Assembly: GCA_001596155.1 (NCBI GenBank)
Contig: CP014769.1
Coordinates: 135,991 to 199,990, forward strand
Direction of reading: 5' to 3'
DNA from: Hymenobacter psoromatis
GTDB taxonomy: Bacteria; Bacteroidota; Bacteroidia; Cytophagales; Hymenobacteraceae
DNA length: 64,000 nt
Shown: positions 51,757 through 62,476 of the stretch, one piece after another
Position numbering within the stretch: the first letter of the stretch is position 1
Layout: every line of letters starts with the position of its first letter
Position numbers and translations under genes: made by a program
Notes under the pieces: model-generated
Databases searched by the model: none
What the model saw: only the letters and a program-made list of their open reading frames with translations
Told to the model about the DNA's origin: nothing

Positions 51757-53403
51757 TCAGGATTTCGCCAGGGCGGTATCCACCATTTCCTGGGCTTGTG
51801 CCATAATCTTAGCGAGATGTTCCTGTCCCAGAAAACTTTCGCCATAAATCTTATAGATAGCCTCCGTGCCCGAAGGCCGGGCGGCAAACCACCCGTTCTC
51901 AGTCGTCACTTTCAGGCCCCCAATGGGCGCGTGGTTGCCGGGGGCCTGGGTCAGAATGGCGGTTATTTTCTCGCCGGCCAGCTCGGTACTGGTCACCTGG
52001 CTGGCGGTGAGGGCCGCGAGCTTTTGCTGCTGGGCCGGCGTGGCCGGGGCCTCCGCCAGCTTGGTTACCGGGTCGCCCAGCTCGTGGGTGATAGCCTGGT
52101 ACAGGTCGCCGGGGTCCTTGCCCAGGCACGCCGTGATTTCGGCCGATAGCAGGGCCGGGATGAACCCGTCTTTGTCGGTGGTCCAGACCTGGCCATTAAG
52201 CCGCGAAAACGCGGCCCCGGCGCTTTCCTCGGCCGCAAACCCCAGGGAGCCATCGAGCAGGCCCGCGGCAAACCACTTGAAGCCGACGGGCGTTTCAAAC
52301 ACCCGGCGGCCCAGCCGGGTCGCCGCCCGTTCGAGCAGCTGGCTGGTAACCACCGACTTGCCCACGGCCGCCGCGTCGCCCCAGTCAGGCCGGTGCCGAA
52401 AGAGGTAGTCCACGCACACGGTGAGGTAGTGGTTGGGGGGTAGCAGGCCGTGGCTGCGGGTCACTATGCCGTGCCGGTCGTGGTCGGTGTCGCAGGCAAA
52501 GGCGATGTCGAACTTGTCCTTCAGCTTAATGAGGCTCTGCATAGCGTAGGGCGAGGACGGGTCCATGCGAATCTGCCCGTCCCAATCCACGGTCATGAAG
52601 CGGAACGTGGGGTCCACGGTCTGGTTAACCACCGTGAGGTTGAGCCGGTAGTGCGCCCCGATGGCTCCCCAGTAATGCACCCCGGCCCCGCCCAGCGGGT
52701 CCACGCCCAGGTGCAGGCCCCCGCCCCGGATAACGTCCATGTCAAGCACGTTGCCTAGGTCGGCAATGTAGGTATTGAGGTAGTCGTGCGTCTGCGTGGT
52801 AGCGGCCCGCCGGGCTTTTTCCAGCGACATGCGCTGTACCCCTTTTAAGTTATTGGTGAGCAGCTCGTTGGCCTTATTTTGAATCCACTCCGTCACGGCC
52901 GTGGCGGCCCCGCCGCCCTGGGGCGGGTTGTACTTAAAGCCACCGTCGTGGGGCGGGTTGTGCGAGGGCGTAATCACGATGCCGTCGGCCCAGCCGTGTT
53001 TCCGGCCCTGGTTATACCCCACGATGGCGTGCGAAATAACCGGCGTGGGCGTGTACTCGCCATCGGTGGCCAGCATCACGGTTACCCCATTAGCGGCCAG
53101 CACTTCAAGGGCGGTGCTGAGGGCCGGCACCGAAAGGGCGTGGGTATCCAGGCCCATAAACAGCGGGCCGTCAATCTGATGTGCTTTCCGATACAGGCAA
53201 ATGCTCTGGGTAATGGCCAGGATATGGTCTTCGTTAAAGGACCGGGTGAAGGACGAGCCGCGGTGCCCAGCCGTGCCAAACGCCACGCGCTGGGCCGGCA
53301 CCGCCGGGTCCGGCTTATCGGTGTAGTAGGCCGACACGAGCCGGGGCACGTTGACCAGGATATCGGGCGGGGCCGGCTTGCCGGCCAAAGGGCTTATCTT
53401 CAT
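51757..53403 (-). CDS. pgm: Phosphoglucomutase (alpha-D-glucose-phosphate specific)
   Basis: Interconverts glucose 1-phosphate and glucose 6-phosphate. 548 residues, as for E. coli Pgm. The phosphoserine loop is VITPSHNPPHDGGFKYN near 140-155, the magnesium loop DTDHDRHG near 300, and the phosphate-binding RPSGTEAIYKIY near the C-terminus; the N-terminal FGTAGHRG block is also present. The frame reaches upstream to 53457, but ATG 53403 gives the normal MKISPLAGKPA start. With glgP downstream it links glycogen to glycolysis and phosphoketolase. Its promoter is site 11. Confidence 0.94.
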   Translation of the reverse strand: MKISPLAGKPAPPDILVNVPRLVSAYYTDKPDPAVPAQRVAFGTAGHRGSSFTRSFNEDHILAITQSICLYRKAHQIDGPLFMGLDTHALSVPALSTALEVLAANGVTVMLATDGEYTPTPVISHAIVGYNQGRKHGWADGIVITPSHNPPHDGGFKYNPPQGGGAATAVTEWIQNKANELLTNNLKGVQRMSLEKARRAATTQTHDYLNTYIADLGNVLDMDVIRGGGLHLGVDPLGGAGVHYWGAIGAHYRLNLTVVNQTVDPTFRFMTVDWDGQIRMDPSSPYAMQSLIKLKDKFDIAFACDTDHDRHGIVTRSHGLLPPNHYLTVCVDYLFRHRPDWGDAAAVGKSVVTSQLLERAATRLGRRVFETPVGFKWFAAGLLDGSLGFAAEESAGAAFSRLNGQVWTTDKDGFIPALLSAEITACLGKDPGDLYQAITHELGDPVTKLAEAPATPAQQQKLAALTASQVTSTELAGEKITAILTQAPGNHAPIGGLKVTTENGWFAARPSGTEAIYKIYGESFLGQEHLAKIMAQAQEMVDTALAKS

Positions 53404-53480
53404 AAGGGGGGTAGGGTTACCTGATTCGGTTTTCGGCCGCCGCCGGAGAGCCACCACGAGAGCCAGTGGGTAAAGCAGGG

Positions 53481-53545
53481 CAAGATTACGCCCCGGCCAG
53501 CGCGGCCAGCCTGACGAAAATCAGCCCAAGGGGTGATAATTGACA
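53481..53545 (-). promoter_or_regulatory. Tandem FNR-like site plus -7 box (site 11, minus strand)
   Basis: On the minus strand TGTCAATTATCA (53545-53534) and TGATTTTCGTCA (53523-53512), 22 bp apart. TAATCTTG (53488-53481) ends exactly 31 bp after the second copy. The same -7 box is used at site 13. It drives pgm and glgP. Confidence 0.78.
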
Positions 53546-53551
53546 GCTAAT

Positions 53552-53735
53552 CGCCCTCCGCGGCAACCTCACGGGACCCCTTTGGGGCATAGCCCCTTCT
53601 CCTGCGGAGAGGGGGAACTAGTTTTAATCTTAAAAGTCTAGCCTCTAGAATGTTATAACTAGAACTAGTCCACCCTCTCCGCAGGAGAGGGGGCTATGCC
53701 CCAAAGGGGTCCCGTGAAGTTGCCGCAGAGGGCGA
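53552..53735. repeat. Family-B palindrome between atpG and pgm
   Basis: Arms start CGCCCTCCGCGGCAACCTCA and end, inverted, with the matching GAAGTTGCCGCAGAGGGCG. Inner stems carry GGGACCCCTTTGGGGCATAG and CTCCTGCGGAGAGGGGGA. It follows the last gene of the ATPase operon and lies 6 bases from site 11, so it may also end that transcript. Confidence 0.9.
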
Positions 53736-53749
53736 GTACTCAGCCCGCC

Positions 53750-54658
53750 CTACTGCCCCTCGCGCCCCTTATCCTTTTTCAATGCCTCAAACCCCGAAAC
53801 CACGTCGAATAGCTCTTCGTCAATGGCGCTCTGCCGCTGGCGGTAGTACTGGTGCGACATGTCATCGAGCAGGGAGTTGATGTTCTTTTCGGCCCGCTGC
53901 ATGGCTTGCAGGCGGCTGGCGTTCTCACTGGCCAATGATTCGGCGCAGGCTTTGAACAGGGATACGAACAGCAGCTCGTGCAACAGGGCCGCCAGCGTGG
54001 GCGGACGGCCACCCGCCACCTGGGGCACTAGCTTGGTGGGCCAGGTGAGCTGCGCGATGTCGGCCCGCCATTTGGCATCCAGCGGCAGCAGGCGCTGCTG
54101 CACGGGCTGATAGCCAGCGGCTTGGGTGGGCTGGTTGTGAAAGACGTAGAACTCCGTCAGCTCGCCTTTGGCCAGGTTTTGCTGGGCCTGGAGCAGGAGC
54201 TTGCCTACCAGCGGCGTAACGGCCTTGAGCGAGCTGGGCACGCCAAACCGGGAGGTGAGCGGCAGGCCGTGGTCGGCCAGCAGCAGTTGCACCCGCTCGC
54301 CCACGCCCCATACTTCCTGGGGGCCGGGCAGGGCGTGCAGGGCCTGGGCCACGAAGTCGGCCAGCGAGCTGTTGAAGGAACCCACCAGGCCCTGGTCGGA
54401 CCCAAAAACCAGGGCGCAAATGCGGGGCGGGGGAGCCTTTGGAGGGGCCGGCTTCGGGACGTCCAAAGGCTCGCGGGGCTCCGAGGCGAAGTAGGCCACC
54501 AGGCCCAGCGCTACGGTTCGGTAGTACTCCGCGAGGGAGCTTACCGCCGCTTCGTACTGGCTGATATTGGCCGCCGCCATCGCTTTCATAGCCCGCACCA
54601 CGGATTTAATATCCTTGGCACCCGCCATTTTGTGGGTCAGTTGTAGCAGCGTTTCCAT
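53750..54658 (-). CDS. atpG: N-ATPase gamma subunit
   Basis: Central stalk of the F1 part. 302 residues with the N-terminal coiled-coil helix (KMAGAKDIKSVVRAMKAMAA) and the C-terminal helix (SRLQAMQRAEKNINSLLDDM) that form the rotor shaft; the middle contains the CALVFGSDQGLVGSFNSSLA strand-turn. Last gene of the atpDCQRBEFAG operon, the order typical of N-ATPases, which lack atpH (delta). It starts 68 bases after the atpA stop. The frame has no unusual insertions. Confidence 0.92.
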   Translation of the reverse strand: METLLQLTHKMAGAKDIKSVVRAMKAMAAANISQYEAAVSSLAEYYRTVALGLVAYFASEPREPLDVPKPAPPKAPPPRICALVFGSDQGLVGSFNSSLADFVAQALHALPGPQEVWGVGERVQLLLADHGLPLTSRFGVPSSLKAVTPLVGKLLLQAQQNLAKGELTEFYVFHNQPTQAAGYQPVQQRLLPLDAKWRADIAQLTWPTKLVPQVAGGRPPTLAALLHELLFVSLFKACAESLASENASRLQAMQRAEKNINSLLDDMSHQYYRQRQSAIDEELFDVVSGFEALKKDKGREGQ

Positions 54659-54690
54659 AAGTAGTTCAGCGCAATTGATTTTGCAAAAAG

Positions 54691-54720
54691 GCCGTCATGC
54701 TCATCTGGTTTTGCCAGACT
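54691..54720. repeat. Single arm of a family-A repeat
   Basis: CCGTCATGCTCATCTGG at about 54692 matches the arm of the large family-A element, without its partner arm. It lies between atpA and atpG. Confidence 0.55.
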
Positions 54721-54725
54721 ACTTA

Positions 54726-56414
54726 TCAGGCTGGGGACTTGGAGTCCGCCGGAGGCGGGGGCTTAGGGGCCGCCGGGGGCGGGGGCGGGGGAGCCGCCGC
54801 AGGTGGGGGAGGCGGGGGCTTTGAAGCCGCCGGGGCTGGTGACTTAGAGTCCGCCGGGGCCGCCGGCGGGGGCGTGGGGGCCGCCGGGGGCGGGGGCTGA
54901 AAAGGGGCCAGCACCGTTTTGGCGTTGGCCAGCAGGGCATCGTGGTCGGCTGGGAGCAGGGGCTTTTCGGAGGCTAGGCGCTGGAGTAGGTCGGGGGGTA
55001 GGGCCTGGCTGCTTTGGATGAGCTGGGCCTGGGCATCGGGCATTTTCTCCAGGGGCACCTGGTCGAAGTAGCCGCTGGTGAGGGCCAGCAGCACCACCAG
55101 CTGCTCGGTTACCGCCAGCGGGCGCAGCTCCGACTGCTTGAGCCACTGGCGGATGCGCTGGCCGTGGTCGATAACGGTTTGCGTGTGCGCATCGAGCCGG
55201 GTGCCGAAGCGGGCGTAGTTTTCCAACTCCTCAAACTGCGCGTAGTCCAGCTTGAGCGAGCCGGTGGCGGCGCGGTAGGCGGGCAGCTGGGCCACGCCGC
55301 CCACCCGCGACACGGATTTGCCCACATCGACGGCCGGCAGAATGCCCGCCTCAAACAGCTTGGGCGAGAGGTATATCTGGCCATCGGTGATGGAGATGAG
55401 GTTGGTCGGAATGTAGGCCGAGATGTTCTGGGCTTCGGTTTCGATGACGGGTAGGGCCGTGAGCGAGCCGCCGCCCAGCGCCGGGCTCAGGTGCGTAGAC
55501 CGTTCCAACAGGCGCGAGTGGATGTAGAAAATATCGCCCGGAAACGCCTCCCGGCCCGGTGGCCGCCGCAGCAGCAGCGACAGCTCGCGGTAGGCGCGGG
55601 CGTGGTGCGTGAGGTCATCGTACACGATGAGCACGTCGCGGCCCTGCTCCATAAAGTGCTCGGCTATGCTGGTGGCCGCGTAGGGCGCGATGTATTCCAG
55701 GCCCGGCGCGTCGTTGCCTTCCGCCACCAGCACCACGGTGTAGGCCATTGCCTGGTGCTTACGGAGGATGGCAATCAGCTTGGCCACCGCCGAGGCCCGT
55801 TGCCCAATGGCGCAGTACACGCACAACACGTTCTTACCCTGCTGATTAAGAATGGTATCGAGGGCAATGGCGGTTTTGCCGGTCTGCCGGTCGCCCAGAA
55901 TCAGCTCGCGCTGACCCCGCCCGATGGGAATGAGGGCATCGAGCACCTTGAGGCCGGTTTGCAGCGGCGTATCGACCGCCGCCCGGTCCATGATGGCCGC
56001 GGCCGGCCGCTCGATGGGCAGGCGCGTGGCAGTGCGAATAGGCGGCCGCTCATCCAGCGGCTCGCCCAGCGGGTTGATAACCCGGCCGAGCAGCGCGTCG
56101 CCCACCGGCACGTCCATGACCCGGCCCGTGCGCTCCACCTCGTCGCCCACGCTCACCCGCGAATCCTCGCCCAGCAGGATAACCCCGATTTCGTCGGCAT
56201 CCAGGTTGTAGGCAATGCCAAACAGGCCGCTGGGAAACGTCAGCAGCTCCTCAAAGCCCGCCCCCGGCAGCCCGGCCACCCGCACCACCCCCGCCGACAC
56301 GCTGATAACCGTGCCCAGCTCGCGGGGCACCAGCGCGGGCACAAACGCCTCGCTGGCCCGCACCAGTTCGGCAAAAACGTCGCTCAAAGCCTCGGGCAGC
56401 TTACTTGACGACAT
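54726..56414 (-). CDS. atpA: N-ATPase alpha subunit with Pro/Ala-rich tail
   Basis: Non-catalytic nucleotide-binding subunit of F1. Walker A is [13 protein letters not shown] near 170-182; the [16 protein letters not shown] block and the [13 protein letters not shown] block are standard. ATG 56414 is used; the upstream extension to 56513 only overlaps the atpF tail in another frame. The overlap with atpF is 14 bases. After the normal family end the protein has about 57 extra residues (506-562) of almost only Pro, Ala, Ser and Lys. N-ATPase alpha subunits do not need such a tail for assembly as far as is known; similar tails occur on beta and b here. Confidence 0.93.
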   Translation of the reverse strand: MSSSKLPEALSDVFAELVRASEAFVPALVPRELGTVISVSAGVVRVAGLPGAGFEELLTFPSGLFGIAYNLDADEIGVILLGEDSRVSVGDEVERTGRVMDVPVGDALLGRVINPLGEPLDERPPIRTATRLPIERPAAAIMDRAAVDTPLQTGLKVLDALIPIGRGQRELILGDRQTGKTAIALDTILNQQGKNVLCVYCAIGQRASAVAKLIAILRKHQAMAYTVVLVAEGNDAPGLEYIAPYAATSIAEHFMEQGRDVLIVYDDLTHHARAYRELSLLLRRPPGREAFPGDIFYIHSRLLERSTHLSPALGGGSLTALPVIETEAQNISAYIPTNLISITDGQIYLSPKLFEAGILPAVDVGKSVSRVGGVAQLPAYRAATGSLKLDYAQFEELENYARFGTRLDAHTQTVIDHGQRIRQWLKQSELRPLAVTEQLVVLLALTSGYFDQVPLEKMPDAQAQLIQSSQALPPDLLQRLASEKPLLPADHDALLANAKTVLAPFQPPPPAAPTPPPAAPADSKSPAPAASKPPPPPPAAAPPPPPPAAPKPPPPADSKSPA

Positions 56415-57435
56415 GAGGCTTGGCTTTAGGATGCGGGGCAGGGGTAGGCGCGGGGGCTTTGGCGTGAGTAGGCGCGGGGGCTTTGACGTGAGCAGGCGCG
56501 TGGGCTTTAGCATGAGCCTGCTTGGGAGCCGGCGCGGGGGCCGGGTCAGGAGCCGGCTTGGGGGCTGGCGCTGGGGCCGGGTCAGGAGTCGGCTTGGGGG
56601 CTGGGTCAGGGGCTGGCTTGGGAACTGGGTCAGGGGCTGGCTTGGCGGCTGGGTCGGGGGCCGGCTCGTCGTCCGGATCAGGAGCCGGCTTAGGAGCCGG
56701 CGTGGCTTTTTCCAGCGCCACCAGGTAGTCGGCTACGTCCCAGGCCAGCTTGAAGCCATTCGCGCTCAGACTGATACCACTGATGAGGGCCGGGTTGGCC
56801 GTAAACTCCAGGTCCGGGGCCGCCCCCAGCAGGTCCACCAGCGTTGTTTTAATGGTTGCCTGCTGTTTCGGGGTGAGGGCGGAGGCGCTCTGCACCTGCA
56901 TCGGCTTTTTGTTGGCTTGGAACGCGGCGACCAAGGGCTTCTTATCATCGTCGCTCAGCTTATGCAGGCGCTGCACGAACACGTCCACGGCCTGGGCCTC
57001 CAGGCTCACCGAAGCCAGGTCGGCCAGGGCTTTTTTGGCCACCGCGAAAACGGTCTGCCGGGTTTGCCGAGCCAGGTCGGCCTGCTGGGTAGCCTGGCTT
57101 TCCTGCAAGGCTTTCTGTTGCTTGGCGCGTTGGTCATCGGCCTCCTGGCGGGCGGCGGCCAGCAGCTTTTGGCGCTGGGTTTCGGCATCGTTCGTGGCGG
57201 CCGTTAGCAGGGCTTGCTTTTGCGCATCGAAGGCCGCGGTTTTCTTCGTCAGCTCGTCGTGGGCGGCTTTGGCTTCGTCTTTCTGAGTTTTGGCAGCTTT
57301 GAGCTGCGCCGAAATCTTCTTCTCGCGCTGGTCCATAGCGGCCAGAATGGGGGCGTATAAAAAGCGCCGCATCAACCACACCAGCAGGGCGAAGTTGAGG
57401 AGCTGTGCAATGACCGTGAACCAGTTAATTTTCAT
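56401..57435 (-). CDS. atpF: N-ATPase b subunit with delta-like part and long Pro/Ala tail
   Basis: Peripheral stalk subunit. 344 residues: one membrane helix (about 4-25, [20 protein letters not shown]) and a long Lys/Gln/Ala-rich coiled coil (about 33-170). The next part (about 180-243, with [20 protein letters not shown]) resembles the C-terminal end of delta/OSCP. This fits N-ATPases, which lack a separate delta gene. Residues 245-344 are a low-complexity tail of PAPDP- and APKPA-like repeats, becoming His/Lys-rich at the very end. The b subunit of a normal enzyme would end near 245. Overlaps atpA by 14 bases. Confidence 0.88.
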   Translation of the reverse strand: MKINWFTVIAQLLNFALLVWLMRRFLYAPILAAMDQREKKISAQLKAAKTQKDEAKAAHDELTKKTAAFDAQKQALLTAATNDAETQRQKLLAAARQEADDQRAKQQKALQESQATQQADLARQTRQTVFAVAKKALADLASVSLEAQAVDVFVQRLHKLSDDDKKPLVAAFQANKKPMQVQSASALTPKQQATIKTTLVDLLGAAPDLEFTANPALISGISLSANGFKLAWDVADYLVALEKATPAPKPAPDPDDEPAPDPAAKPAPDPVPKPAPDPAPKPTPDPAPAPAPKPAPDPAPAPAPKQAHAKAHAPAHVKAPAPTHAKAPAPTPAPHPKAKPHVVK

Positions 57436-57445
57436 GACCGTCGCG

Positions 57446-57721
57446 TTATTTATGGGCGGCGATGACGTGGTTCCAGAACGGGTTGGCGAAAATGAGAATC
57501 ATCGACACCACAAAGCAGTAAATGGCGGTCGATTCAATCATGGCCAGGCCCACGAACAGGGTGCGCGTAATGGTCGAGGAGGCATCGGGCTGCTGGGCCA
57601 GCGCACTCATGGCCGCCGCCACGGCCTTGCCCTCGCTCAGGGCCGGCGTTATGATACCAATGGAGGTAGTGAAGCCCGCCATGATGATGGAAATCATGGC
57701 AATAGTGGTGATGCTGTCCAT
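57446..57721 (-). CDS. atpE: N-ATPase c subunit (rotor ring)
   Basis: 91 residues, two membrane helices joined by a polar loop (ALAQQPDASS). The ion-binding helix has E63 followed by S64 and T65 (MIESTAIY); helix I has E30 (LSEGKAV). Two carboxylates plus Ser/Thr next to the key Glu resemble the two-carboxylate c rings and the Na+-type sites of N-ATPases; whether the ion is Na+ or H+ cannot be fixed by eye. The gene is preceded by a long palindrome, and atpF follows after 10 bases. Confidence 0.92.
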   Translation of the reverse strand: MDSITTIAMISIIMAGFTTSIGIITPALSEGKAVAAAMSALAQQPDASSTITRTLFVGLAMIESTAIYCFVVSMILIFANPFWNHVIAAHK

Positions 57722-57764
57722 AAAATTTTGGTGTGTAAGTGCTTGGGTGAAAATGCTTTAGTAG

Positions 57765-57914
57765 TCGCCCTCCGTGGCAACCTCACCCCCTAGCCCCCTC
57801 TCCAAAAAAGAGGGGGGACTAGTTCTAGTTTTTAGCTCTAGGCTAGCTTTTTTAGAGCTAGTTCCCCCTCTTTTTTGGAGAGGGGGCTAGGGGGTGAGGT
57901 TAATGCGGAGGGCG
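57765..57914. repeat. Family-B palindrome between atpB and atpE
   Basis: Arms start CGCCCTCCGTGGCAACCTCA and end, inverted, TGAGGTTAATGCGGAGGGCG, with the CCCCTAGCCCCCTCTCCAAA core and an AT-rich CTAG centre. It is inside the ATPase operon, directly before the c-subunit gene, so any processing or attenuation would change c relative to a. Confidence 0.92.
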
Positions 57915-57937
57915 ATTAACAGGAGGGGTACTAACTG

Positions 57938-58630
57938 CTACTCAGCCGGCAACGGCTGGTCGGCGGGAGTTTTGGTGACGGCCGCCGCGATATAAACCGT
58001 GGCCAGAATGGCGAAAATATACGCCTGCACCATCCCCGTGAGCAGCCCCAATAAACTCATGAGCACCGGAAAAAACAGGGGCGCGATGCTCAGCAGAATG
58101 GCCACAATCAGGCCCCCGCTCATGATGTTGCCAAACAGCCGCACAGCCAGCGCCAGCGTGCGCGAAGCGTCGGTGATGAGGTTGAAGGGCAGCATGATAA
58201 AGGTGGGCTGCACGAAGGTTTTCAGGTAGTGGCGCAGGCCCATTTGCGAAATGCTGAACGCCGGCACGGCGATAAACACCGCCAGCGCCAGCGCTACCGT
58301 GGTCGAGAGCGAGCCGGTGGGGGCCTGGTAATCAGGTAGCACGATGCCGAAATTGGCCAGGGCGATAAACAGAAACAACGTGCCGATAAAGCCGATGTAG
58401 CGGGCCGGCTGCGGTAGGCCCACCTGCTCGATTTGGGTGTTGATGCCCGACACGATTATTTCGAGCGCGCACTGCCAGCGGGCCGGGTGGAGGCCGGTTT
58501 TCAGGTGGCGGGTGCCCCAGGCCGCGGCCCCCACCATCAGCAGCATAATGCCCCAGGTGGTCACCAGCGTGAGGTTAATGGTCACGAAACCGCGCTGCCA
58601 GAAGACAACTTCATCCGAGCTAAGATGCAT
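57938..58630 (-). CDS. atpB: N-ATPase a subunit
   Basis: Membrane stator subunit that forms the ion half-channels. 230 residues with five to six membrane helices. The essential Arg is R164 in LAVRLFGNIMSG, and the last helix (GMVQAYIFAILATVYIAAAV) is conserved. The length is short, as usual for N-ATPase a subunits. It begins 9 bases inside the 3' end of atpR. A palindrome separates it from atpE. Confidence 0.93.
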   Translation of the reverse strand: MHLSSDEVVFWQRGFVTINLTLVTTWGIMLLMVGAAAWGTRHLKTGLHPARWQCALEIIVSGINTQIEQVGLPQPARYIGFIGTLFLFIALANFGIVLPDYQAPTGSLSTTVALALAVFIAVPAFSISQMGLRHYLKTFVQPTFIMLPFNLITDASRTLALAVRLFGNIMSGGLIVAILLSIAPLFFPVLMSLLGLLTGMVQAYIFAILATVYIAAAVTKTPADQPLPAE

Positions 58631-58943
58631 GGGGTAGGGGGGTAGCGGTGGGAGGGGTAGGGGGCGTTGCCGGCCGGGTGCCGGCCGCCACCAAATAGCG
58701 CGCGGTCACGAAGCCCAGGAGGCAGGCGAGCAGCGCCCGCCAGTCGCCCCCGCGCCCCACGAAGTAGAACCCTGCCCCCACGCTCCCCGCACGCAGCCAA
58801 AAGCTGCCCAGCACCCACAGGGCCGGCGCGCGGGAGGTCAGGCTGAGCCGCACCGTTAGCCAGAGGCCGTAAAAAAACAGGGTGCCCAGGGCCAGGCCAG
58901 CGACCAGGGCCAGGGCCAGGGCCATTCTAACGGGTTCAGTCAT
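58620..58943 (-). CDS. atpR: N-ATPase AtpR-like membrane subunit
   Basis: 107 residues with three hydrophobic helices (MALALALVAGLALGTLFFYG, then WVLGSFWLRAGSVGAGFYFVG, then WRALLACLLGFVTARYLV) and a Thr/Pro-rich tail. The position between atpQ and atpB, the length and the three-helix plan fit AtpR, a protein found only in N-ATPase operons and thought to help c-ring assembly or ion handling. The call rests on position and topology. It overlaps atpQ by 8 bases and atpB by 11. Confidence 0.82.
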   Translation of the reverse strand: MTEPVRMALALALVAGLALGTLFFYGLWLTVRLSLTSRAPALWVLGSFWLRAGSVGAGFYFVGRGGDWRALLACLLGFVTARYLVAAGTRPATPPTPPTATPLPHAS

Positions 58944-59271
58944 CAGTTTTGGGCGTTGATTTTGAGGGGGGAGTTTCTTTATCTTCCTGCTTTACCCAGA
59001 ACCACGCCATGCCGCACCCCAGCACCAGGCCCGCCAGCAGCAGCGTCAGGGTCCAGGACAAGGGGGCGGGCGCGGGCTCGTGCTTATCGAGCCACACGCC
59101 CAGGGCCGCGCCGGCCAGCGTGGGCACCACCACCGTCCAGCCCACGGTACCAAACAAACTCAGGCCGTGCAAGATGACGGGGCTATCGTCGGGCGGGGCC
59201 TGGCGCTTGCGGCGGGCCTTCTCGCCCACCAGGCGGCTAAAGGCAGATTCGGGGGGGGTAGGGGTCTTCAT
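58936..59271 (-). CDS. atpQ: N-ATPase AtpQ (AtpI-like) membrane protein
   Basis: 111 residues, two membrane helices (VGWTVVVPTLAGAALGVWLD and LSWTLTLLLAGLVLGCGMAWFW) between charged ends. The layout is that of AtpI/AtpQ, Mg2+- or assembly-related proteins of F-type operons. In N-ATPase operons this gene lies between atpC and atpR, as here. It starts 2 bases after the atpC stop. Confidence 0.85.
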   Translation of the reverse strand: MKTPTPPESAFSRLVGEKARRKRQAPPDDSPVILHGLSLFGTVGWTVVVPTLAGAALGVWLDKHEPAPAPLSWTLTLLLAGLVLGCGMAWFWVKQEDKETPPSKSTPKTDD

Positions 59272-59273
59272 GG

Positions 59274-59678
59274 CTAGGTGGGGCGATATTTTTCGAGCCG
59301 GGCAATGAAGCCGCTTTCCAGCTGCGCCATCACCCGGCGGTTGGTGCGCTCGGCGGCTTCCTGCGCCTTAAACTGCTTATCGACTGCCGCCTGGAGCTGC
59401 GCCAAATCGGAGCCGCCCAGCGCCTGCCGCACCGCCACCGACACCTGCGCCCCGGCCTTGGTCAGCACGCCCTCATCCACCGCCACGTACTGCTCGGGAC
59501 TGCCGTCGGTCTGGTAAGTCAAAATGCCGGGCACCAGCGCCGCCACGCAGTCGAGGCGGTGGGGTAGCAGGCCATACGAGCCCTCGCTCGTCTCAAACAC
59601 CACGCGCCGTACCCCCGCCACGTCGAGAAAAACCTCGGACGGCAGCAGCACTTTCAGGTGCATCAGGTCATCGCTCAT
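59274..59678 (-). CDS. atpC: N-ATPase epsilon subunit
   Basis: 134 residues. The N-terminal beta sandwich has the LHLKVLLPSEVFLDVAGV-like start and the usual EGSYGLLPHRLDCVAALVPG block; the C-terminal helical hairpin covers about 90-130. It couples gamma to the c ring and can act as a brake on hydrolysis. Second gene of the operon, separated from atpD by a large family-A palindrome. Confidence 0.92.
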   Translation of the reverse strand: MSDDLMHLKVLLPSEVFLDVAGVRRVVFETSEGSYGLLPHRLDCVAALVPGILTYQTDGSPEQYVAVDEGVLTKAGAQVSVAVRQALGGSDLAQLQAAVDKQFKAQEAAERTNRRVMAQLESGFIARLEKYRPT

Positions 59679-59720
59679 CGGTGGGGGGTTGATTAAGAGT
59701 TGGTAATCACTGTTTTATAA

Positions 59721-59848
59721 AAACCGTCCGTCATGCTGAGCGCAGCGGAGCGGAGTCGAAGCATCTCTACCGCTTCATCCACGCCGTTCAACGGTGCGGT
59801 AGAGATGCTTCGACTCCGCTCCGCTGCGCTCAGCATGACGTTCTTTAT
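59721..59848. repeat. Large family-A palindrome between atpD and atpC
   Basis: Arms run from CCGTCATGCTGAGCGCAGCG to AGAGATGCTTCGACTCCGCT, with the CGTCATGCT ends and the AGCATCTCTACCGC inner part shared with the 41781 element; the segment next to the tips (AGCGCAGCGGAGCGGAG) is different. The centre is about 20 bases. Confidence 0.9.
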
Positions 59849-59859
59849 TAAGATGTTAG

Positions 59860-61531
<1,672 letters not shown>

Positions 61532-61593
61532 TGCTCACTCCTAAGTTCAGGCGGCCTTCATTCTTAATTATGAATAAGAACCTGAAATCCGCT

Positions 61594-62391
61594 CTAGGCA
61601 GCCGCCACGGCCGCCACGGCCACGACCCGCTGCGCGGCCCGCACCAGGGCAATAAATTCGTCGGCGTGCAGGGCGGCCCCACCCACCAGGGCCCCGTCAA
61701 TATCGGGCGCGTGCAGGAAGGGGTCAGCATCGGACGGCGTAACGCTGCCGCCGTACAGGATAAGCGTGGCCGCGGCCACCGCGCCCCCGTAGTGCTGAGC
61801 AATGTGCTGGCGCAGGGCGGCGTGCATCTCCTGGGCCTGCGCCGCCGTGGCCGGTGCCCCCGAACCAATGGCCCACAGTGGCTCGTAGGCAACCACGACG
61901 TTTCCAAACGCTTCAGCCGACAAGTGAAAAAGGCTTTCGCTCAGCTGGGTTTTGACAAAGCCGAGGTAGTCGCCGTGGGCGCGCAGCGCCGCCGACTCGC
62001 CGCAGCAGCAAATAGGCAACAGCTTATTAGCCAGCGCGATACTCACTTTGTCGGCCACCAGCGCGTTGGTTTCGCCAAAGTAGTGCCGGCGTTCGCTGTG
62101 CCCCAGCACCACGTAAGTTACCCCCGCGGAGTGCAGCATGGCCGCCGAAATCTCGCCCGTGTAGGCCCCCGCGGCCTGCTGCGCGCAGTTTTGCGCGCCC
62201 AGCAACACTGCGCTGCCAGGCCGCAGCAGGGGTAGGGCCGGCACCAGGTACAGCGCTGGCGGGCACACGACCACCGTAACGCCGGGGGCCGCAGCGGCGG
62301 GCAGCCCGGCAGCAATGGCCGTGAGCAGGGCGGTAGCCTCGGGCAGCGTCTCGTTCATCTTCCAGTTGCCAGCAATCATTTTCTTGCGCAT
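61594..62391 (-). CDS. tpiA: Triosephosphate isomerase
   Basis: Interconverts dihydroxyacetone phosphate and glyceraldehyde 3-phosphate. 265 residues with all landmarks: AGNWKMN at the start (catalytic Lys), VLGHSERR (His), VAYEPLWAIG (Glu), and the phosphate-gripping ILYGGSVTPSDA near the end. A short Ala/Val-rich tail ends the protein. It lies between the kinase and the ATPase operon, 85 bases after the kinase stop, so it may be transcribed from site 13. As it supplies substrate to the aldolase/phosphoketolase route at 10-16 kb, joint control is plausible. Confidence 0.96.
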   Translation of the reverse strand: MRKKMIAGNWKMNETLPEATALLTAIAAGLPAAAAPGVTVVVCPPALYLVPALPLLRPGSAVLLGAQNCAQQAAGAYTGEISAAMLHSAGVTYVVLGHSERRHYFGETNALVADKVSIALANKLLPICCCGESAALRAHGDYLGFVKTQLSESLFHLSAEAFGNVVVAYEPLWAIGSGAPATAAQAQEMHAALRQHIAQHYGGAVAAATLILYGGSVTPSDADPFLHAPDIDGALVGGAALHADEFIALVRAAQRVVAVAAVAAA

Positions 62392-62476
62392 GATGGGTTG
62401 ATTTTAAGGATGAAAACTCAAGTCGGATGCACGGCAAAGAGCGCCGGATAGAGACGTTAAGTTCTAGCATCTCGCC

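Noticed and set aside
51596..51847. Frames through the palindromic repeats (also at 59733 and 41801) as small genes
   Set aside because: They are translations of inverted-repeat arms with no independent support.
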